Assembly: GCF_002234615.1 (NCBI RefSeq)
Contig: NZ_NMQW01000023.1
Span: 62,001 to 126,000, forward strand
DNA from: Paenibacillus rigui
GTDB lineage: Bacteria; Bacillota; Bacilli; Paenibacillales; NBRC-103111
Length of the DNA stretch: 64,000 bases
Direction: 5' to 3'
Positions 26,764 through 35,588 of this stretch are shown piece after piece. The notes beneath the pieces were generated by a model that made no database searches, had not been told where the DNA came from, and saw only the letters and a program-made list of their open reading frames with translations. Position 1 is the first letter of the stretch; each line of letters opens with the position of its first letter. The position numbers were made by a program, and so were the translations under genes.

Positions 26764-26808
26764 GCTGCACCAAAGGTACGGAATTGACATTGGAGGAGGC
26801 AATTGGAT

Positions 26809-27576
26809 ATGCCTGGGAAAAAAACGTGGAGCACCCTGCTGCTGATCACGGGATTTGTATTGTACTTTTTGGTCAATGAACCGCAATCCGCTTACGCCAT
26901 GCACATTATGGAAGGGTTTCTTCCGATGGGCTGGGCGATCTTTTGGTGGGTTGTCTTTGTGCCGTTCTTCCTCATGGGCCTCAGGGCGCTGCAGCGAATA
27001 ACGAAGGAAACGCCCGAGTTGAAAATGATGCTGGGCCTGGCCGGTGCTTTCACGTTCGTCTTATCCGCCTTGAAAATCCCGTCGGTGACGGGAAGCAGCT
27101 CCCACCCAACGGGAACGGGGCTGGGCGCGGTGATGTTCGGACCTTTGCCGATGAGCGTGCTCGGCTCGATCGTGCTCATGTTTCAAGCGCTGCTGCTTGC
27201 CCATGGCGGGCTGACTACGCTTGGAGCGAACGCTTTTTCCATGGCGGTGGCCGGTCCGATGATCGGTTACTATGTGTACCGTGGGATGATGCAGTCGACC
27301 GGGAAGCAAAAGCTGTCCATCTTTACGGCAGCGGCCTTGGCGGACTTGTCTACCTATGTAGTCACTTCCCTCCAGCTGGCGCTGGCCTTTCCGGCACAGA
27401 ACGGCGGCATTGCGGCATCGTTTCTTAAGTTCGGCGGCATCTTCGCTATTACGCAAGTGCCGCTCGCGATCAGTGAAGGCTTGCTTACCGTGCTGATCTG
27501 GAACTGGATGCAATCCTACAGCACCGAGGAATTGTCTATCCTGCAGCGCAAAATGAGAGGAGCGAAGCAATCATGA
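26809..27576 (+). CDS. cbiM: Cobalt ECF transporter substrate-binding membrane protein CbiM
   Basis: About 256 residues. A cleavable N-terminal hydrophobic segment ends in SAYA, followed by MHIMEGFLP; the Met-His-Ile N-terminus of mature CbiM coordinates the metal. Several further membrane helices follow, including [21 protein letters not shown] with conserved His. ATG 26809 is preferred to an in-frame TTG at 26803, which lies only 3 nt from the GGAGGAGG site. Cobalt rather than nickel is inferred from the B12 riboswitch. Confidence 0.94.
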   Translation: MPGKKTWSTLLLITGFVLYFLVNEPQSAYAMHIMEGFLPMGWAIFWWVVFVPFFLMGLRALQRITKETPELKMMLGLAGAFTFVLSALKIPSVTGSSSHPTGTGLGAVMFGPLPMSVLGSIVLMFQALLLAHGGLTTLGANAFSMAVAGPMIGYYVYRGMMQSTGKQKLSIFTAAALADLSTYVVTSLQLALAFPAQNGGIAASFLKFGGIFAITQVPLAISEGLLTVLIWNWMQSYSTEELSILQRKMRGAKQS

Positions 27577-27887
27577 CCACCCGAAGCAAAAATATGCTGA
27601 TGCTGGCCGGTGTTATTTTATTGGCTGTGCTGCCGCTGCTGCTGGTAAACGGTGACTTCAGCGGAGCGGATGGAGCGGCGGAGCAGGCCATTTCGGAGCT
27701 GCACCCGAACTACAAGCCTTGGTTCGCCCCGCTGCTGGAGCCCCCGGCAGAAACAGAAAGCATGCTGTTCGCGCTTCAGGCGGCTATCGGAGCGGGAGTC
27801 ATCGGCTTTACGATCGGCTGGTTTAAAGGCAAATCATCCAAATCGCCATCCGAATCCAAAACCTATACGAACACCAACACGCAATGA
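27573..27887 (+). CDS. cbiN: Cobalt transporter auxiliary protein CbiN
   Basis: 104 residues: an N-terminal helix (about 8-25), an extracytoplasmic loop with [23 protein letters not shown], a second helix (about 68-84) and a polar Ser/Lys/Thr tail. CbiN assists metal loading into CbiM. Overlaps the stop of cbiM by 4 bp (ATGA) and is overlapped by cbiQ in the same way. Confidence 0.93.
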   Translation: MTTRSKNMLMLAGVILLAVLPLLLVNGDFSGADGAAEQAISELHPNYKPWFAPLLEPPAETESMLFALQAAIGAGVIGFTIGWFKGKSSKSPSESKTYTNTNTQ

Positions 27888-28714
27888 TTAAACTTATTGA
27901 TTCCTTATCTTATCGAAATAAGCTGCGCTCCGTTTCTTCCTTGTGGAAGTGCGGGTTCGCAGCCGTTCTTTTTCTGTTCTCCTACGTTTCCCATCCTGTC
28001 CTTCAGCTGCTGGTCGGATTCCTTATGCTGCTATGGACGGTCCGGTATGCCGGTATTCCTCTCAAATATTACGTACTCCTGATCGGAGCCCCGTGTTTGT
28101 TTTACGCCGCGAGCCTCCCGCCTCTCCTTCTTGAGGTGCAGCCCGCAGGCAGCCTGCCGGTATCTGCCGGTGAGTCCGGTGCGTCAGCTTACTATCCGAC
28201 GATGACGTTATTCACCTGGGCCGCACATACGGTCTATATTTCAGGGTCGGGGATGGAGCAGGCGTTCATGCTGTTCACCCGCATTATCGGCTGCCTGTCG
28301 TGCATGACCTTCGTGATGCTGACCACACCGATGTCCGAGCTGTTCCAGGTGATGAAGAAGCTGCGCATGCCGGCCCTGGTGCTGGAGCTGATGCAGATTA
28401 TGTACCGCTTTCTGTTTCTGCTTACGGATACGGCGCAATCGATGTATACCGCTCAAAAAGCACGCGGCGGTCAGTCAGGCTTCCGTGGCGGGCTGCAGGA
28501 TACGGCGATGCTGATCGTTCGGCTGTTCGGCAAAACCATGCAGAGGTATAAAGATTTGTCGCACGGGCTTGTTGCACGGGGATTTACGGAGGAAATCCGG
28601 ATGGCTCCTTATGAAGGCAAGCCGATGCCGACCCGGTACAAATGGGAGAGTACGGTTTCCATTGCGTTACTCTTACTAATAGAAGTGTGGCTTCGATGGG
28701 GGGAGCATGATTGA
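27884..28714 (+). CDS. cbiQ: Cobalt ECF transporter T component CbiQ
   Basis: 276 residues with about five membrane helices. The coupling-helix signature is seen as AQKARGGQSGF about 190 and SHGLVARGF about 228 (two A-R-G motifs), the mark of ECF T subunits that bind the ATPase. ATG overlaps the cbiN stop; its own TGA overlaps the TTG start of cbiO. Confidence 0.93.
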   Translation: MIKLIDSLSYRNKLRSVSSLWKCGFAAVLFLFSYVSHPVLQLLVGFLMLLWTVRYAGIPLKYYVLLIGAPCLFYAASLPPLLLEVQPAGSLPVSAGESGASAYYPTMTLFTWAAHTVYISGSGMEQAFMLFTRIIGCLSCMTFVMLTTPMSELFQVMKKLRMPALVLELMQIMYRFLFLLTDTAQSMYTAQKARGGQSGFRGGLQDTAMLIVRLFGKTMQRYKDLSHGLVARGFTEEIRMAPYEGKPMPTRYKWESTVSIALLLLIEVWLRWGEHD

Positions 28715-29568
28715 GTTTCATCTTGGAGGCTCGGGACATCAACTACAGCTATCCGGCGACGGACGCACAGGCGCTTCGGGGCTTGAATCTGCGTATTCCT
28801 TCCGGTAAAAAAATTGCCCTTTGCGGCCATAACGGGTCGGGCAAGTCGACCTTTTTTCTTCACGCCATCGGCATTCACCGTCCTGCAGCAGGCGGGATGC
28901 TGTGGAAGGGGGAACCCTTCTCTTACCGTCAAGACGACTTGCGTACGCTGCGGCGGCAGGTCGGGCTTGTTTTTCAGGATCCCGAGCAGCAGCTTATTCT
29001 AAGCACGCCCTACGAGGATGTGTCTTACGGGCTTCGCAACGCGGGGGTGCCCGAGTCGGATATAAGCCTCCGCACGGCCCACATTCTCGCTTCGATGCAG
29101 CTGACCTCTCTGGCGGACAAGCCGATTCACCATTTGAGTCTGGGTCAGAAGAAGCGGGTTGCTCTGGCAGGGGTGCTGGTGCTGGCGCCGGAGCTGCTGC
29201 TGCTGGATGAGCCTACCGCCTATCTGGATCGGGCGTCCGAGCAGCAGCTGCTTGCGGAGCTGGATCGCATTCATGCCCAGGGCATGACCGTGGTCATGGC
29301 TACTCACGACATGAATTTGGCCTATGCGTGGGCGGATTGGGTTCTGGTCATGGACCGCGGCACCTGCGTAATGGAAGGGACGCCGGCGGAGGTGTTCGCA
29401 CAGGAGGAGACGATTGTCTCTCTGGGCCTGGAGCTGCCGCTGCTGCTGGACCTGTGGCAGGCTGTGCCGGAGAGGCTGCGCAGGGACGCCGCGCCTCCGC
29501 GCACGGCAGAAGCATTCAAGCGGTTTTTGCTTGAGCAGAGGGAAGCATGGGAATTTCTCAATATCTGA
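28711..29568 (+). CDS. cbiO: Cobalt ECF transporter ATPase CbiO
   Basis: 285 residues. Walker A GHNGSGKST (about 36-44), Q-loop FQDPEQQL, signature LSLGQKKRVALAG, Walker B LLLLDEPTAYLD and the switch His in ATHDMNLAY. Energises CbiMNQ. TTG start inside the cbiQ stop region, with GGGGGGAG upstream. Last gene of the riboswitch-controlled operon. Confidence 0.94.
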   Translation: MSFILEARDINYSYPATDAQALRGLNLRIPSGKKIALCGHNGSGKSTFFLHAIGIHRPAAGGMLWKGEPFSYRQDDLRTLRRQVGLVFQDPEQQLILSTPYEDVSYGLRNAGVPESDISLRTAHILASMQLTSLADKPIHHLSLGQKKRVALAGVLVLAPELLLLDEPTAYLDRASEQQLLAELDRIHAQGMTVVMATHDMNLAYAWADWVLVMDRGTCVMEGTPAEVFAQEETIVSLGLELPLLLDLWQAVPERLRRDAAPPRTAEAFKRFLLEQREAWEFLNI

Positions 29569-29626
29569 TTAACAAGAGCGAAGGCAGAGTACCCTCCGAT
29601 GGGTACCCTGCCTTTGCTCTTGTTAA
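29569..29626. terminator. Large inverted repeat between cbiO and convergent MFS gene
   Basis: Two 26-nt arms with 24 matching positions around a 6-nt loop (TCCGAT) immediately follow the cbiO stop. No clear T-run follows on either strand, so it may be a terminator of an unusual kind or a stabilising 3' stem. Confidence 0.6.
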
Positions 29627-29795
29627 ACGATCCGCTTTCCGTACTGAAATTTACAGAAGAACGCTCGGATATTAAATCCATCTCTCGCTGCGATATGGAT
29701 CCCTCTCTCGAATTCGTTCCACTGCAACATGTTGCTAGCCAGCTCGGCGTAACGGCAACAGCACCTCCTCAAAGGGTGTCGAGAGCAATTTATCT

Positions 29796-30986
29796 TCAAC
29801 CGCCGGCTTTGGATTCAGCTTTTTCCGTTTGGGCCGTAAGCACCCCGCTTGCAAGAAATATGAGCAGAGAGCATGCCAGGCAAACCGCCGTAAACATACT
29901 AACAGACGCGTACCCGTTCCATACCGCATAGAGCATGCCGGCAAACCAGGCACCAAGCGTCGTCGCCGCGTTCATCGTGGAGGTAGCAAGACTCGAAATC
30001 GTGCCGCGGATCGTCGGATTTAAACTGTTCAATAGCCCTACCATCAGCGGGAACAATATGCCAAGCAGCGTGAAAATAAAGAAGTAAGCCCCCTTCACTA
30101 CAAAAACCGACGATACGTAGGGCAGTACCAGATAAGAAGCAATAAGAAGAAGCATTCCCGCCGCCATGGTTTGGGCTGGTTTCAACCACTTGAGCACGTA
30201 AGGGCTGCATAGGCTGCCGAGCAAGTTGCCGAGTCCTAAAAATAGGATGACATATCCTGTCTCATCGATCGGGAGATGGAATCGGTCCGTCATCCATTTT
30301 CCGAGAAATGCGAAAGCCGCGCTGCTTCCCAGATGGACAAAAAAGTAGGCGAGGAAGGTGCCTCTCGCTTTGCCGCTAGTCACCAAAGGAACGTATCTCT
30401 GCAGTATCGAAGTTGGAGCTCCCTGCTGCAGCTTTGGTGGCATGGCCGGAACCGCGAAAGCGGCGAAGATGGCCAATAGCAGTGAAAATCCCCCGATGGT
30501 CCAGAAGGGGAGAGACCAGCTGCCTGCGGCCAGCAAGCTTCCAATCGGGACGCCCAGCGCTTGGGAGGCAGCAAGCCCCGCATAGGCAACGCCAAGCGCT
30601 TTGCTGATTTTGGCCGGGGGAAACAAGGCCGGAATCGAGGCCCACACTTGCGGAGCTGTGAACGCCGCACTGATTCCTGCGAGGAGCCGGAATAAGCACA
30701 TGGTCCAGAAATCGACGGCGAAGCCGCACAGGCAGGTAGAAATGGCGAAGCTGGTCAGGCCGCAGAGCAGTACCTTTTTGCGGTCCCATCCATCCGACAA
30801 CGGCCCGGCAATCAGCGCAAATAACGCGGAGCCTAAAGTATAGGCGCCTATCATCCATCCCGCAATTTCGGTAGAAATGCCAAACTCATTTTGCAAGGTT
30901 GGAAGCAACGGGGAAATCAGAAACGTATCCGTACCGATCACGAACATGACAAGAAAAAATAACACGATCATTTTATTCATTTTCAT
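29796..30986 (-). CDS. MFS transporter, DHA1-type efflux
   Basis: About 396 residues, 12 membrane helices: IVLFFLVMFVIGTDTFLISPLLP at the N-terminus, GPLSDGWDRKKVLL in loop 2-3. Family of multidrug or metabolite exporters; substrate unknown. ATG 30986 has AAGGAGAAGGG upstream; a longer frame to 31055 has no supporting site. A perfect palindrome at 31040 lies 54 bp before the start. Confidence 0.87.
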   Translation of the reverse strand: MKMNKMIVLFFLVMFVIGTDTFLISPLLPTLQNEFGISTEIAGWMIGAYTLGSALFALIAGPLSDGWDRKKVLLCGLTSFAISTCLCGFAVDFWTMCLFRLLAGISAAFTAPQVWASIPALFPPAKISKALGVAYAGLAASQALGVPIGSLLAAGSWSLPFWTIGGFSLLLAIFAAFAVPAMPPKLQQGAPTSILQRYVPLVTSGKARGTFLAYFFVHLGSSAAFAFLGKWMTDRFHLPIDETGYVILFLGLGNLLGSLCSPYVLKWLKPAQTMAAGMLLLIASYLVLPYVSSVFVVKGAYFFIFTLLGILFPLMVGLLNSLNPTIRGTISSLATSTMNAATTLGAWFAGMLYAVWNGYASVSMFTAVCLACSLLIFLASGVLTAQTEKAESKAGG

Positions 30987-31039
30987 CACCCTTCTCCTTT
31001 TGTGCTGCTCTTGTTGAAACTTATTGTAAAGGTTAATGG

Positions 31040-31054
31040 TGACAATAATTGTCA
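31040..31054. promoter_or_regulatory. Palindrome TGACAAT-A-ATTGTCA upstream of MFS gene
   Basis: A perfect 7-bp inverted repeat around one base, in the intergenic region between the MFS pump (minus) and the SH3-type exoprotein (plus). Position and symmetry suit a repressor operator; no regulator gene is adjacent. Confidence 0.5.
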
Positions 31055-31205
31055 TGAAATTAAAAAAATAATGGAGGCCTGAATTTTTGTTAAGCCTCGT
31101 AACGAAAGTTCGAGGTGTTCATCCATTTTATGGTATCATCTGAAGGGAGTGAACTAATATTGTCGATACCGGCCTATAAGGAAATAGAAATAGGAGTGAT
31201 AAACC

Positions 31206-33179
31206 ATGTGGAAAAAGGCCGGAGCCCTTGTCCTTGTGGGGGCAGTGATTTGCTTTCATGTAGGGATAACTCCCGGAAAAGCATACGAATATGCGGATAC
31301 ACCCACAGAAATTGCTGATGGCATACGTATTCCTCAAAGAGTTACCCTTCTGAGGGATACTCCTTACTATGTGATTCCGAACACGGGGCTAAATAAAGCA
31401 GAGGGGGTTTTGTCACCCCAAACCGTAGAAGTTATGGAAGCCGAGTCGGGCTGGGCAACTTCAGGCAACTGGTGGAAAATCCGTACGGTGATGGGCGAAC
31501 GGTGGATTAAAACGCTGCCTGATCAAATCGAAGTGGCGCCACCAAAGACATTAAGCCTGATGGTGGAAACGGCACTTTACGAGAACCCGTCAGAGAAAAG
31601 CGGGTCCTTGGCCGTCTTATCTCCGCAGAATGTGACCGTCGTAGATGCTGAGAAGGATTGGTTTCGCCGGACGGGTGATGATTATAATCCAAAAAGATGG
31701 ATCCAGATTCATACGACCTGGATGGGGGACCCGTGGATTCACTTACGGTTAGATCAGATTGGAGCGTACCAAGACACGAATCAAATTCGTTACTATTCAA
31801 ACGTTGGTTATAACCGCACTCCGTATATAGATTTTCAGACCTTTCCGACGGATGGGACGCAGACCCATCAATTTCTCCATGAGCTGGGCCAATTCAGATC
31901 TTTGCTGGGGAGTGTTTCCCAAGTAGAAACAACCGATGGCCTGAAATGGACACCTTTAAGCGGTACTCCAGTAGTTCCAGAGAACATAACGATCAAACGG
32001 AATGTATCCAGTCCGCTGTATACCTATCCTACTCCTTATGAGGATGCTCCAAAGCTTGTTTCATCGGAGGAACTGCACGCCATTGAGAAACTGAGCGATG
32101 ACCAGTACGCAGGCAATAAGGAAGAATGGTACCACGTCAAAACAGATCAAGGTGAAGGCTGGTTCAACCCCGTTTATGCAGAGCCTGAGGACGCTGAGGA
32201 GGAGAAGATAAGGATTGACCTTCATAATCAAGTGACAATGGTGTACCGCTATCCGAACGCACAGCTTTACCTAAATTACGGACAGTTGGGTCCCCAAACG
32301 GTGCATCCTCTAAAAGCCTGGACCGATCCGCAGGGGGTTCGCTGGTATCAAGTAGATTCTTTTGTCGGAAAAGGCTGGATTGAGCTTCAAGCGGACGAGG
32401 ACCGAGTTATATTAAATGACAGGGTGTCCGATATGCAATTGAAGGGCCATACATCGCACCAGGGAGCTTTTTATAAAGAGCAGGGGAAGTACAGCTTTGG
32501 GAACGAAACCGTAGGGTACGAGGTGGGGGATGAGCCGTTTTTTGAGACCTCTTTCCTGGCCCGCATATATAACTTTACGATCAGCGGCCCCGACCCGGAC
32601 GGCTGGTGGACGTTAAAGAATGAGTCGGGTTATGCATTCCAGCTTAAACCCGGAGAGCTAGGAGCAAGAACCTTTTGGAAAGGTCGAAGCGTACAGATTG
32701 TACCGTTGACTAAGCCGCCCATCATCAACAGTAACACCGCTCCATTACTTGGACTGACGGATATTAGAACCTTGTTGGGGGCGTCGACAACAGTTTCACA
32801 GGATAATCACGAAATACTTTTAAGTACACGGCAGTATGATATCGAAAACCTCCACCTGCCGAACTCTGTGAATGGCGCTTACTTAAAATTATCGGGCTTT
32901 CTGTATGACGAAAATGCAAAGGAACAGAACGCCATCGTTCAGTCGCTAAGAATCTCTGTGCTGGATCGGGATGCTCAGGAGAGTTCTCCAAAGCCAATTT
33001 ATGAGGAGGCCTCCAAAAATTTTCTGTACAATATAAATTATTGGACCGGGCTTTACGATGTGTCCTTGCAGCATCCTGTTCATCCAGGTATGAATCATCT
33101 GACTGTCGTATTCAAGGTAGGAGAACGTATTTTGGCTGAGTACGAATGGGACGTTAAGGGGTCTGACCAAGCTCAATAA
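31206..33179 (+). CDS. Large secreted protein with repeated SH3-like segments
   Basis: 657 residues with a signal peptide (cleavage near GKAYEY, about residue 25). Five or more segments share the pattern W-x-x-(I/V)-x-T-x-x-G-x-x-W-I, for example WWKIRTVMGERWIK (about 93), RWIQIHTTWMGDPWIH (about 160) and RWYQVDSFVGKGWIE (about 380), which resembles bacterial SH3/GW cell-wall domains. A later part, from PPIINSNTAPLLGLTDIRTLLGA, resembles the copper-amine-oxidase-N-like stalk domain common in Paenibacillus surface proteins. Probably cell-wall associated; no catalytic domain seen. Confidence 0.75.
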   Translation: MWKKAGALVLVGAVICFHVGITPGKAYEYADTPTEIADGIRIPQRVTLLRDTPYYVIPNTGLNKAEGVLSPQTVEVMEAESGWATSGNWWKIRTVMGERWIKTLPDQIEVAPPKTLSLMVETALYENPSEKSGSLAVLSPQNVTVVDAEKDWFRRTGDDYNPKRWIQIHTTWMGDPWIHLRLDQIGAYQDTNQIRYYSNVGYNRTPYIDFQTFPTDGTQTHQFLHELGQFRSLLGSVSQVETTDGLKWTPLSGTPVVPENITIKRNVSSPLYTYPTPYEDAPKLVSSEELHAIEKLSDDQYAGNKEEWYHVKTDQGEGWFNPVYAEPEDAEEEKIRIDLHNQVTMVYRYPNAQLYLNYGQLGPQTVHPLKAWTDPQGVRWYQVDSFVGKGWIELQADEDRVILNDRVSDMQLKGHTSHQGAFYKEQGKYSFGNETVGYEVGDEPFFETSFLARIYNFTISGPDPDGWWTLKNESGYAFQLKPGELGARTFWKGRSVQIVPLTKPPIINSNTAPLLGLTDIRTLLGASTTVSQDNHEILLSTRQYDIENLHLPNSVNGAYLKLSGFLYDENAKEQNAIVQSLRISVLDRDAQESSPKPIYEEASKNFLYNINYWTGLYDVSLQHPVHPGMNHLTVVFKVGERILAEYEWDVKGSDQAQ

Positions 33180-33202
33180 TGTTTCAAGAAAGGAAGGTTC
33201 GT

Positions 33203-33385
33203 TTGAACGATACCGTAGGAATCATCATCGCCTTATTTTTGGGAATAGGCGTTGTTTTCCTGAGAATGTCCAAGGGTGACAGCAGGAGATGGATAGGCTA
33301 TGCACTTGTCGTCATGAGTTTTCTTCTTATCGCATTTGTCGTTATAGCGCGCATGTCCCAATCGTCACATGGATACGGGCATTAG
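33203..33385 (+). CDS. Small two-helix membrane protein
   Basis: About 60 residues with two hydrophobic segments (VGIIIALFLGIGVVFL and ALVVMSFLLIAFVVIA) and a short polar tail ending HGYGH. The frame also allows an ATG at 33179 overlapping the previous stop; the TTG at 33203 is preferred because AGGAAGG lies 5 nt before it. Probably co-transcribed with the preceding exoprotein. No known family. Confidence 0.6.
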   Translation: MNDTVGIIIALFLGIGVVFLRMSKGDSRRWIGYALVVMSFLLIAFVVIARMSQSSHGYGH

Positions 33386-33412
33386 TAAAAAAGAATGAAG
33401 GAGCTGACCGAA

Positions 33413-33847
33413 TTGTTAACAATTCGAAAAGTGAGCATGAATGATGCGGAAGCAATGACCCATATCATGTCGGAATTAGGGTACCGGACTTCTTTGGAAA
33501 ATATGGCTGCAAGAATGGAAAGGATAGCCTTTGATCCCACGCATTGTACGTTCGTTGCCGATCTGGATGGGGAAGTTGTTGGAATGATCCATCTGCGAAC
33601 CGTACTCTCCTATCTGAATGATAACGTCAGTGCTCAGGTTTCAACTTTAATCACAAAAAGTGAATTTCGCGGGCAAGGGGTGGGAAAGGAGCTTATGTTC
33701 AGAGGGGAACAGTGGGCGAAAGAACAAGGGGCGCAGAGCCTTCTGCTGAACAGCGGTATAAAAAAGGAGCGTGAAGAAGCACACCGATTTTATGAAAACA
33801 GGGGATACAGTATAACAGGCTATCGCTTTTCAAAAAGCTTGTTGTAG
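33413..33847 (+). CDS. GNAT-family N-acetyltransferase
   Basis: About 144 residues with the acetyl-CoA motif RGQGVGKELMFRGEQWAKEQG and a C-terminal EAHRFYENRGYSITGYRFSK, typical of small single-domain GNAT enzymes. Acceptor unknown. TTG 33413, preceded by AAGGAG, is preferred to ATG 33395, which lies upstream of that site; translation then starts MLTIRKVSMNDAEAM, as in relatives. Confidence 0.87.
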   Translation: MLTIRKVSMNDAEAMTHIMSELGYRTSLENMAARMERIAFDPTHCTFVADLDGEVVGMIHLRTVLSYLNDNVSAQVSTLITKSEFRGQGVGKELMFRGEQWAKEQGAQSLLLNSGIKKEREEAHRFYENRGYSITGYRFSKSLL

Positions 33848-33901
33848 CTAACTGGTGGCCTTCAACCTAACCGAATGACAGCGTAACATGTAATAACACG
33901 A

Positions 33902-33998
33902 GGTTGCCTTAAGCGGAAGTGGCAGGCTGTCCCCACCTTCAACTAGCCCACGCCTCATGAGAAAATGAAGGCAACCGAATTTGCAAGGAGGTTGCCTT
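33902..33998 (+). promoter_or_regulatory. Competing hairpins ahead of IS66 tnpA remnant
   Basis: GGTTGCCTT occurs at 33902-33910 and again at 33990-33998, directly ahead of the ATG; the complement AAGGCAACC lies between them at 33968-33976. The middle arm can pair with either copy. Pairing with the second one encloses the AAGGAGG ribosome site, as in insertion-sequence systems that silence read-through expression. Confidence 0.5.
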
Positions 33999-34271
33999 AT
34001 GACAGCAAAAGAACAGCTGCGGCAGCAGTGGGCGGCGCGCGTCGCCGAGTATCGTGCCAGCGGCCTAACTCTGAAAGCCTGGTGTGCGGTCCATGACTGC
34101 ACTGTTGACCAAATGAAATACTGGCTCTACAAATCGAAACAACGCGCATCTTCCACCTTGTCCGAATCAGCCCCGGCTACGCTTGAAGATGTGAAGGATC
34201 ATAAAGCCTTACAGAAACTGGCGCCATGGTCGCCATCACTGCCGCTCATCTGCCGCAATTTCAAGAAATAA
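33999..34271 (+). pseudogene. IS66 remnant: TnpA N-terminus fused to TnpC C-terminus
   Basis: Residues 1-47 or so (MTAKEQLRQQWAARVAEYRA, then LTLKAWCAVHDCTVDQMKYWLYKSK) are an IS66 accessory protein TnpA. The end, ALQKLAPWSPSLPLICRNFKK, is the stereotyped C-terminus of the IS66 transposase TnpC (PWS-SLP-CR). The rest of tnpA, all of tnpB and nearly all of tnpC are missing, so an internal deletion has joined both ends of the element in frame. Clear terminal repeats were not found. Confidence 0.7.
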
Positions 34272-34717
34272 TCTCGATCCAAAGCCTCTTCTAGATAAGT
34301 AGGGGGTATTCGGCATTCCTTGAGTTGCGATGTCTTCATATTCTCGAAAAATCGGTAGTTCCATCATCTCATATGCTTCATCTTAGTTCCATGTGTGTCG
34401 GATTTGATGCATACTGATGAACCATTATTTCTAATTTGGGCGATTGACTGCTACGATCTCTTGAGGAACTATAAGCATACTAAGAGAAAAGAGAGACAAT
34501 CGTTAGAAAACGATTATCTCTCATCGGAATAATTGATGTTAAAAGGTTAAGTTAATGAAGTTGTTTAAACACAAGGATTTCCGAGTGTTTGAAGGCCTTT
34601 TTCTATATCTGGATAATGATGATTTGAGGGCGGAGTCACACATTTGGTCACGCTAAACTAGGATACTCATGTTATGAGAGACCCCGGGACGAAGGCTTAA
34701 AAAACATCATTCAACGT
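34272..34717. other. Intergenic region, no gene seen
   Basis: About 446 bp of AT-rich DNA without a supported gene. The only structure noted is a hairpin at 34491-34522: GAGAGACAATCGTT and AACGATTATCTCTC around a 4-nt loop, with one mismatch and no T-run after it. Probably insertion-sequence debris. Confidence 0.5.
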
Positions 34718-35380
34718 TTATTTCCACTCTGCAACATCGGCAATCGGCCTTCGTGTTGAAGGGCGGCCATCAGAATCTGCCTTACCGATGGATACCAGCA
34801 TAACCGAAACGTAACGTTCCTTGTCCAATCCAAATGTTTCAGCAATGTTCTCCTTATCATACCCACCCATGGCACAAGTGTCATAACCGTAAGAACGTGC
34901 AACCAGCATTAACTGCATAGCCACCAGTCCGCCATCGGTTAAGGCCACGTCTTTACGAAAATGATCCGGGCTATTGCTATAATGAAAATTGATAGCCTCA
35001 AGGATATATTCTTTCACAGATTCAGTCATTGACCCCTGTTCTACTTCTGCATTGAAAATTTCTGGCGCACTCGCAACATGCTCTAGGTCACCAAAAATTG
35101 CAATTACAGCAGATGAAGTTACTATCTGTTGTTCATTGTATTGTTGCCCATTGAATATGGCCAAAGGCAACAATTTGGATTTAGCCTCTTCGCTTTCAAT
35201 GACTAGGAAACGCCATGACTGCAAATTATAGGACGAGGGAGCCTTGGTCGCCTTGGTTAATATATCCTTCATTTCATCGCGGTTAATCTTAACAGAAGTA
35301 TCGTATTTCTTAATCGCCCTACGTTCAAAAACAATTTTGTTGAAATCGTTTATCCGATTTCCATGCTCATGTAAATTCAT
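34718..35380 (-). CDS. Nitroreductase-family protein (NfsA/YodC-like)
   Basis: 220 residues: FERRAIKKYDTSVKI near the N-terminus (FMN phosphate region), KAPSSYNLQSWRFLVIES, and C-terminal GYDTCAMGGYDKENIAETFGL. An FMN-dependent NAD(P)H nitro/quinone reductase. An in-frame TTG exists at 35452, but ATG 35380 has AAAGGAGAA just upstream and gives the normal N-terminus. Divergent from the MmyB-type regulator at 35589, which probably controls it. Confidence 0.88.
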   Translation of the reverse strand: MNLHEHGNRINDFNKIVFERRAIKKYDTSVKINRDEMKDILTKATKAPSSYNLQSWRFLVIESEEAKSKLLPLAIFNGQQYNEQQIVTSSAVIAIFGDLEHVASAPEIFNAEVEQGSMTESVKEYILEAINFHYSNSPDHFRKDVALTDGGLVAMQLMLVARSYGYDTCAMGGYDKENIAETFGLDKERYVSVMLVSIGKADSDGRPSTRRPIADVAEWK

Positions 35381-35588
35381 GCCTCTATTCTCCTTTTTTG
35401 TTGGATTTATATTCGATTGCAGGAACATCATACCGCTAGAACTAAGGGTCAACTAGTACGGTGTTTATGCTACTATAAAAACTATTACCTTAACTTAACT
35501 CACACGAAATCCGATAAATACAAATGCATTCGTTATAAGATTCTTGTACAATTTATTAAGCATAGATCGTTGGAAAGGGATGCGACTC

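Noticed and set aside
29599-29931. Plus-strand frame after cbiO
   Set aside because: Begins inside the long hairpin and runs into the antisense of the MFS gene; no homologous character.
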